In this document: piece after piece, positions 6,976-8,045 of the stretch
Numbering within the stretch: position 1 is the first letter of the stretch
Layout of the letters: every line of letters starts with the position of its first letter
Source of the DNA: Acetobacteraceae bacterium
GTDB taxonomy: Bacteria; Pseudomonadota; Alphaproteobacteria; Acetobacterales; Acetobacteraceae
Direction: 5' to 3'
Length of the DNA: 8,045 nt
Assembly: GCA_947446625.1 (NCBI GenBank)
Contig: CANFIE010000172.1
Coordinates: 1-8,045, forward strand
The notes under the pieces: model-generated
Told to the model about the DNA's origin: nothing
Database searches by the model: none
What the model saw: only the letters and a program-made list of their open reading frames with translations
Program-made: the position numbers and the translations under genes

Positions 6976-7453
6976 AGAGGTTCGCGTTGATCTGGGCGGT
7001 GATGAACTCAACCGCGCCCGGAATGGCCGGCAGCCAGGTGATGATGCTGAGCACCGCGGTGCCAATGAACACCGCCCAGCCCGAGCGATACATTGCGGGG
7101 ATGCTGAAGCCGCGGCCGATATCCCAGTTGATGTGCCGGAGGCCGGCCAGGGTGTGGTACCAGGCCGCCACGGTCATGCCGACCAGCACCAGCTGGCCGA
7201 TGGGATGCGCGAAAGCGGCGCGGGCGGTGGCATAGGTCTCGGGCCCCAGGGCCAGGGCCAGGAGCCAATACACCACCAGCAGAATGCCGAAGGACCAGAC
7301 CACACCGGTGATGCGGTTGAGGATGGAGGAGAAGCTCGACATCTGCAGCATGTCGTACACTTGCAAATGCGGCGAGAGCGGCCGGCGAACGGTGGTGCCA
7401 TCCGTGCGGCGGCCAATCATCGCCGCCTCGCGCGAATCCTGCATGCTCGACAT
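6974..7453 (-). CDS. sdhC: Succinate dehydrogenase cytochrome b556 subunit SdhC
   Basis: A 159-residue cytochrome b subunit of complex II. The family motif RPLSPHLQVY is at residues 24-33, then SSILNRITG at 42-50, which supplies Ser43 and Arg47, the counterparts of quinone-site Ser27 and Arg31 of E. coli. Three membrane helices are visible, at about 44-69, 85-108 and 125-143. Helix 2 contains WYHTLAGLRHINWD (98-111), where His100 matches heme ligand His84. The residue before Arg47 is Asn46, where most members have His. Several starts are possible in this frame: TTG 7468, and ATG 7459, 7453, 7444 and 7420. I chose 7453 because GGAG (7463-7466) sits 9 bases before it; for 7459 the gap would be only 3, for 7444 it would be 18. 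It is the first gene of the sdhCDAB operon. Confidence 0.94.
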   Translation of the reverse strand: MSSMQDSREAAMIGRRTDGTTVRRPLSPHLQVYDMLQMSSFSSILNRITGVVWSFGILLVVYWLLALALGPETYATARAAFAHPIGQLVLVGMTVAAWYHTLAGLRHINWDIGRGFSIPAMYRSGWAVFIGTAVLSIITWLPAIPGAVEFITAQINANL

Positions 7454-7462
7454 TCTCATCAA

Positions 7463-7466
7463 CTCC
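7463..7466 (-). promoter_or_regulatory. Shine-Dalgarno sequence deciding the sdhC start
   Basis: GGAG on the minus strand is the only good ribosome site near the cluster of possible sdhC starts. Its 9-base spacing favours the ATG at 7453. It lies 7 bases downstream of a strong leader hairpin. Confidence 0.55.
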
Positions 7467-7473
7467 AACCCGA

Positions 7474-7500
7474 GGGCGCGACGCGCCCGTCGCTGCGCCC
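7474..7500 (-). promoter_or_regulatory. Stem-loop in the sdhC leader
   Basis: On the minus strand this 27-base segment folds as GGGC, a 3-base bulge GCA, GCGACG, loop GGCG, CGTCGC, GCCC: 10 pairs in all. It sits just after the predicted transcription start and 7 bases before the sdhC ribosome site. With no U-tract after it, it is unlikely to be an intrinsic terminator of the upstream gene. It could shield the 5' end or modulate sdhC translation; both are inference. Confidence 0.5.
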
Positions 7501-7503
7501 TCT

Positions 7504-7531
7504 TCTATGGTGCTGTATGCCAAAGCGTCAA
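7504..7531 (-). promoter_or_regulatory. Candidate promoter of the sdhCDAB operon
   Basis: On the minus strand, TTGACG (7526-7531, 5 of 6 to the -35 consensus) and CATAGA (7504-7509, a weak -10 with the ATA core) are 16 bases apart. Transcription would start around 7497, about 45 bases before the sdhC ATG, right at the leader stem-loop. It is the only good -35 match in the 136-base gap between the upstream gene and sdhC. Confidence 0.45.
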
Positions 7532-7556
7532 TTGCACCACGGGGGCTGGAGGGGCC

Positions 7557-7582
7557 GGAATTGGCCCAGGACGGCAATTTCC
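7557..7582 (-). repeat. Imperfect inverted repeat after the lysozyme-like gene
   Basis: GGAATTGGCC (7557-7566) and GGCAATTTCC (7573-7582) pair at 8 of 10 positions around a 6-base loop, starting 7 bases after the upstream gene's stop codon. It may weakly terminate or pause that transcript, but the bases that follow on the minus strand are C-rich, not a U-tract. It could also be an operator upstream of the sdh promoter. Either function is a guess. Confidence 0.3.
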
Positions 7583-7589
7583 GCGCCCT

Positions 7590-8045
7590 TCAGCCCGCCA
7601 ACAGCGCAATAAAGCTGGGGGTGGCCGATTCGGGCGGGGCCGCCGCGAGCACCGCAAGGGCATCATTGAAGAAGCCGCAGAAGGCGTCGGCGTGCAGGTG
7701 GCGGGCGTCTCGGCGGGTTTGCACCAGGCCCCAGTCGGGGTCGCTTGGCATGGGGCGCAGGCTGCCGGCGTTGTAGGCAATGGCCACCAAAGGCGGGTCG
7801 AACCCGGTACTGCCCAGGGCCTGCTGGCGGATCATGGCCGCGCCGGCGGCCAGCGAGGTGGCGGGTTGCAGCAGGGCGGCACGGTCCAATGACGGGTCAT
7901 GCAGCACGGCGCGGGCGGTGCTGAGCAGGGTTTGCATCAGGCCGGGCGAGACGCGGGCGGGGGTGGCGGCGTCGCTGATGTAGCCGGGTTCCTGGCGCAG
8001 CGCTTCGGCCTGGCCGCCGCTTTCGGTGCAGGCGGTGGCAAGCAG
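7590..8045 (-). CDS. Lytic transglycosylase/lysozyme-fold (SLT, GH23-like) protein, 5' end outside window
   Basis: The C-terminal 151 residues of a probable peptidoglycan-cleaving enzyme; the frame is open to the right edge. Visible residues 4-12 read TACTESGGQ, which fits the SLT-type catalytic Glu followed by Ser (Glu8, codon at 8022-8024). SPGLMQTLLSTA at about 34-45 matches the GLMQ...TA motif, and VAIAYNAGS matches the AYNAG motif near the end of the lysozyme-like fold. Between Glu and GLMQ the usual S..GA segment is replaced by a longer stretch with YISDAATPARVSP, so it is not a close MltC/MltE/Slt70 match; some goose-lysozyme-like branch is possible. The signal peptide and any cell-wall-binding domain would lie outside the window. 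It is transcribed toward sdhC, but a 136-base gap with its own candidate promoter suggests a separate unit. Confidence 0.68.
   Translation of the reverse strand: MLATACTESGGQAEALRQEPGYISDAATPARVSPGLMQTLLSTARAVLHDPSLDRAALLQPATSLAAGAAMIRQQALGSTGFDPPLVAIAYNAGSLRPMPSDPDWGLVQTRRDARHLHADAFCGFFNDALAVLAAAPPESATPSFIALLAG

Noticed and set aside
7474..7500. Leader hairpin as an intrinsic terminator of the lysozyme-like gene
   Set aside because: There is no U-tract after the stem, and it lies downstream of the likely sdh promoter, so it is better read as part of the sdhC leader.
1..8045. Mobile element, CRISPR array, tRNA/rRNA or toxin-antitoxin system
   Set aside because: No transposase or integrase, no spaced direct repeats, no tRNA-like cloverleaf and no small gene pair were seen; the real genes fill the window with short gaps of at most about 137 bases.

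Overview
The window is a high-GC (about two thirds G+C by eye) stretch of an alphaproteobacterial chromosome. The compact sdhC-sdhD-sdhA-sdhB order, the SdhC N-terminal RPLSPHLQVY segment and the style of the Sdh proteins suggest the Acetobacterales/Rhodospirillales, possibly a Roseomonas-like Acetobacteraceae. That placement rests on recognition, not on a search.

Left part (1-2199, + strand): the 3' part of a TauE/SafE (TSUP) membrane permease gene, followed 12 bases later by an amidase-signature hydrolase. The two look like one transcription unit. A family 5 ABC-type periplasmic binding protein gene (2207-3781, - strand) converges on the amidase with only 7 bases between the stop codons. 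No ABC permease or ATPase gene is present here, so this binding protein is an orphan within the window.

Middle and right (3836-7531, - strand): a complete succinate dehydrogenase operon, transcribed right to left. The order is a probable promoter and hairpin-bearing leader, sdhC (cytochrome b556 anchor), sdhD (second anchor), sdhA (flavoprotein) and sdhB (iron-sulfur protein). A strong intrinsic terminator follows sdhB, and the likely promoter of the binding-protein gene overlaps the terminator's U-tract. All FAD, Fe-S, heme and quinone-site residues I checked are present, except that a usually conserved His of SdhC is Asn. SdhA and SdhB form the succinate-oxidising head facing the cytoplasm. 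SdhC and SdhD hold heme b and the quinone site in the inner membrane, joining the TCA cycle to the respiratory chain.

Right edge (7590-8045, - strand): the C-terminal part of a lysozyme-fold (SLT/GH23-like) peptidoglycan lytic enzyme gene that starts beyond the window.

The window is mostly ordinary metabolic and transport chromosome. I found no mobile element, CRISPR array, RNA gene or obviously new multi-gene system. The points worth a second look are regulatory overlaps, the sdhC leader hairpin, a few motif variants and the orphan binding protein/amidase/permease neighbourhood.
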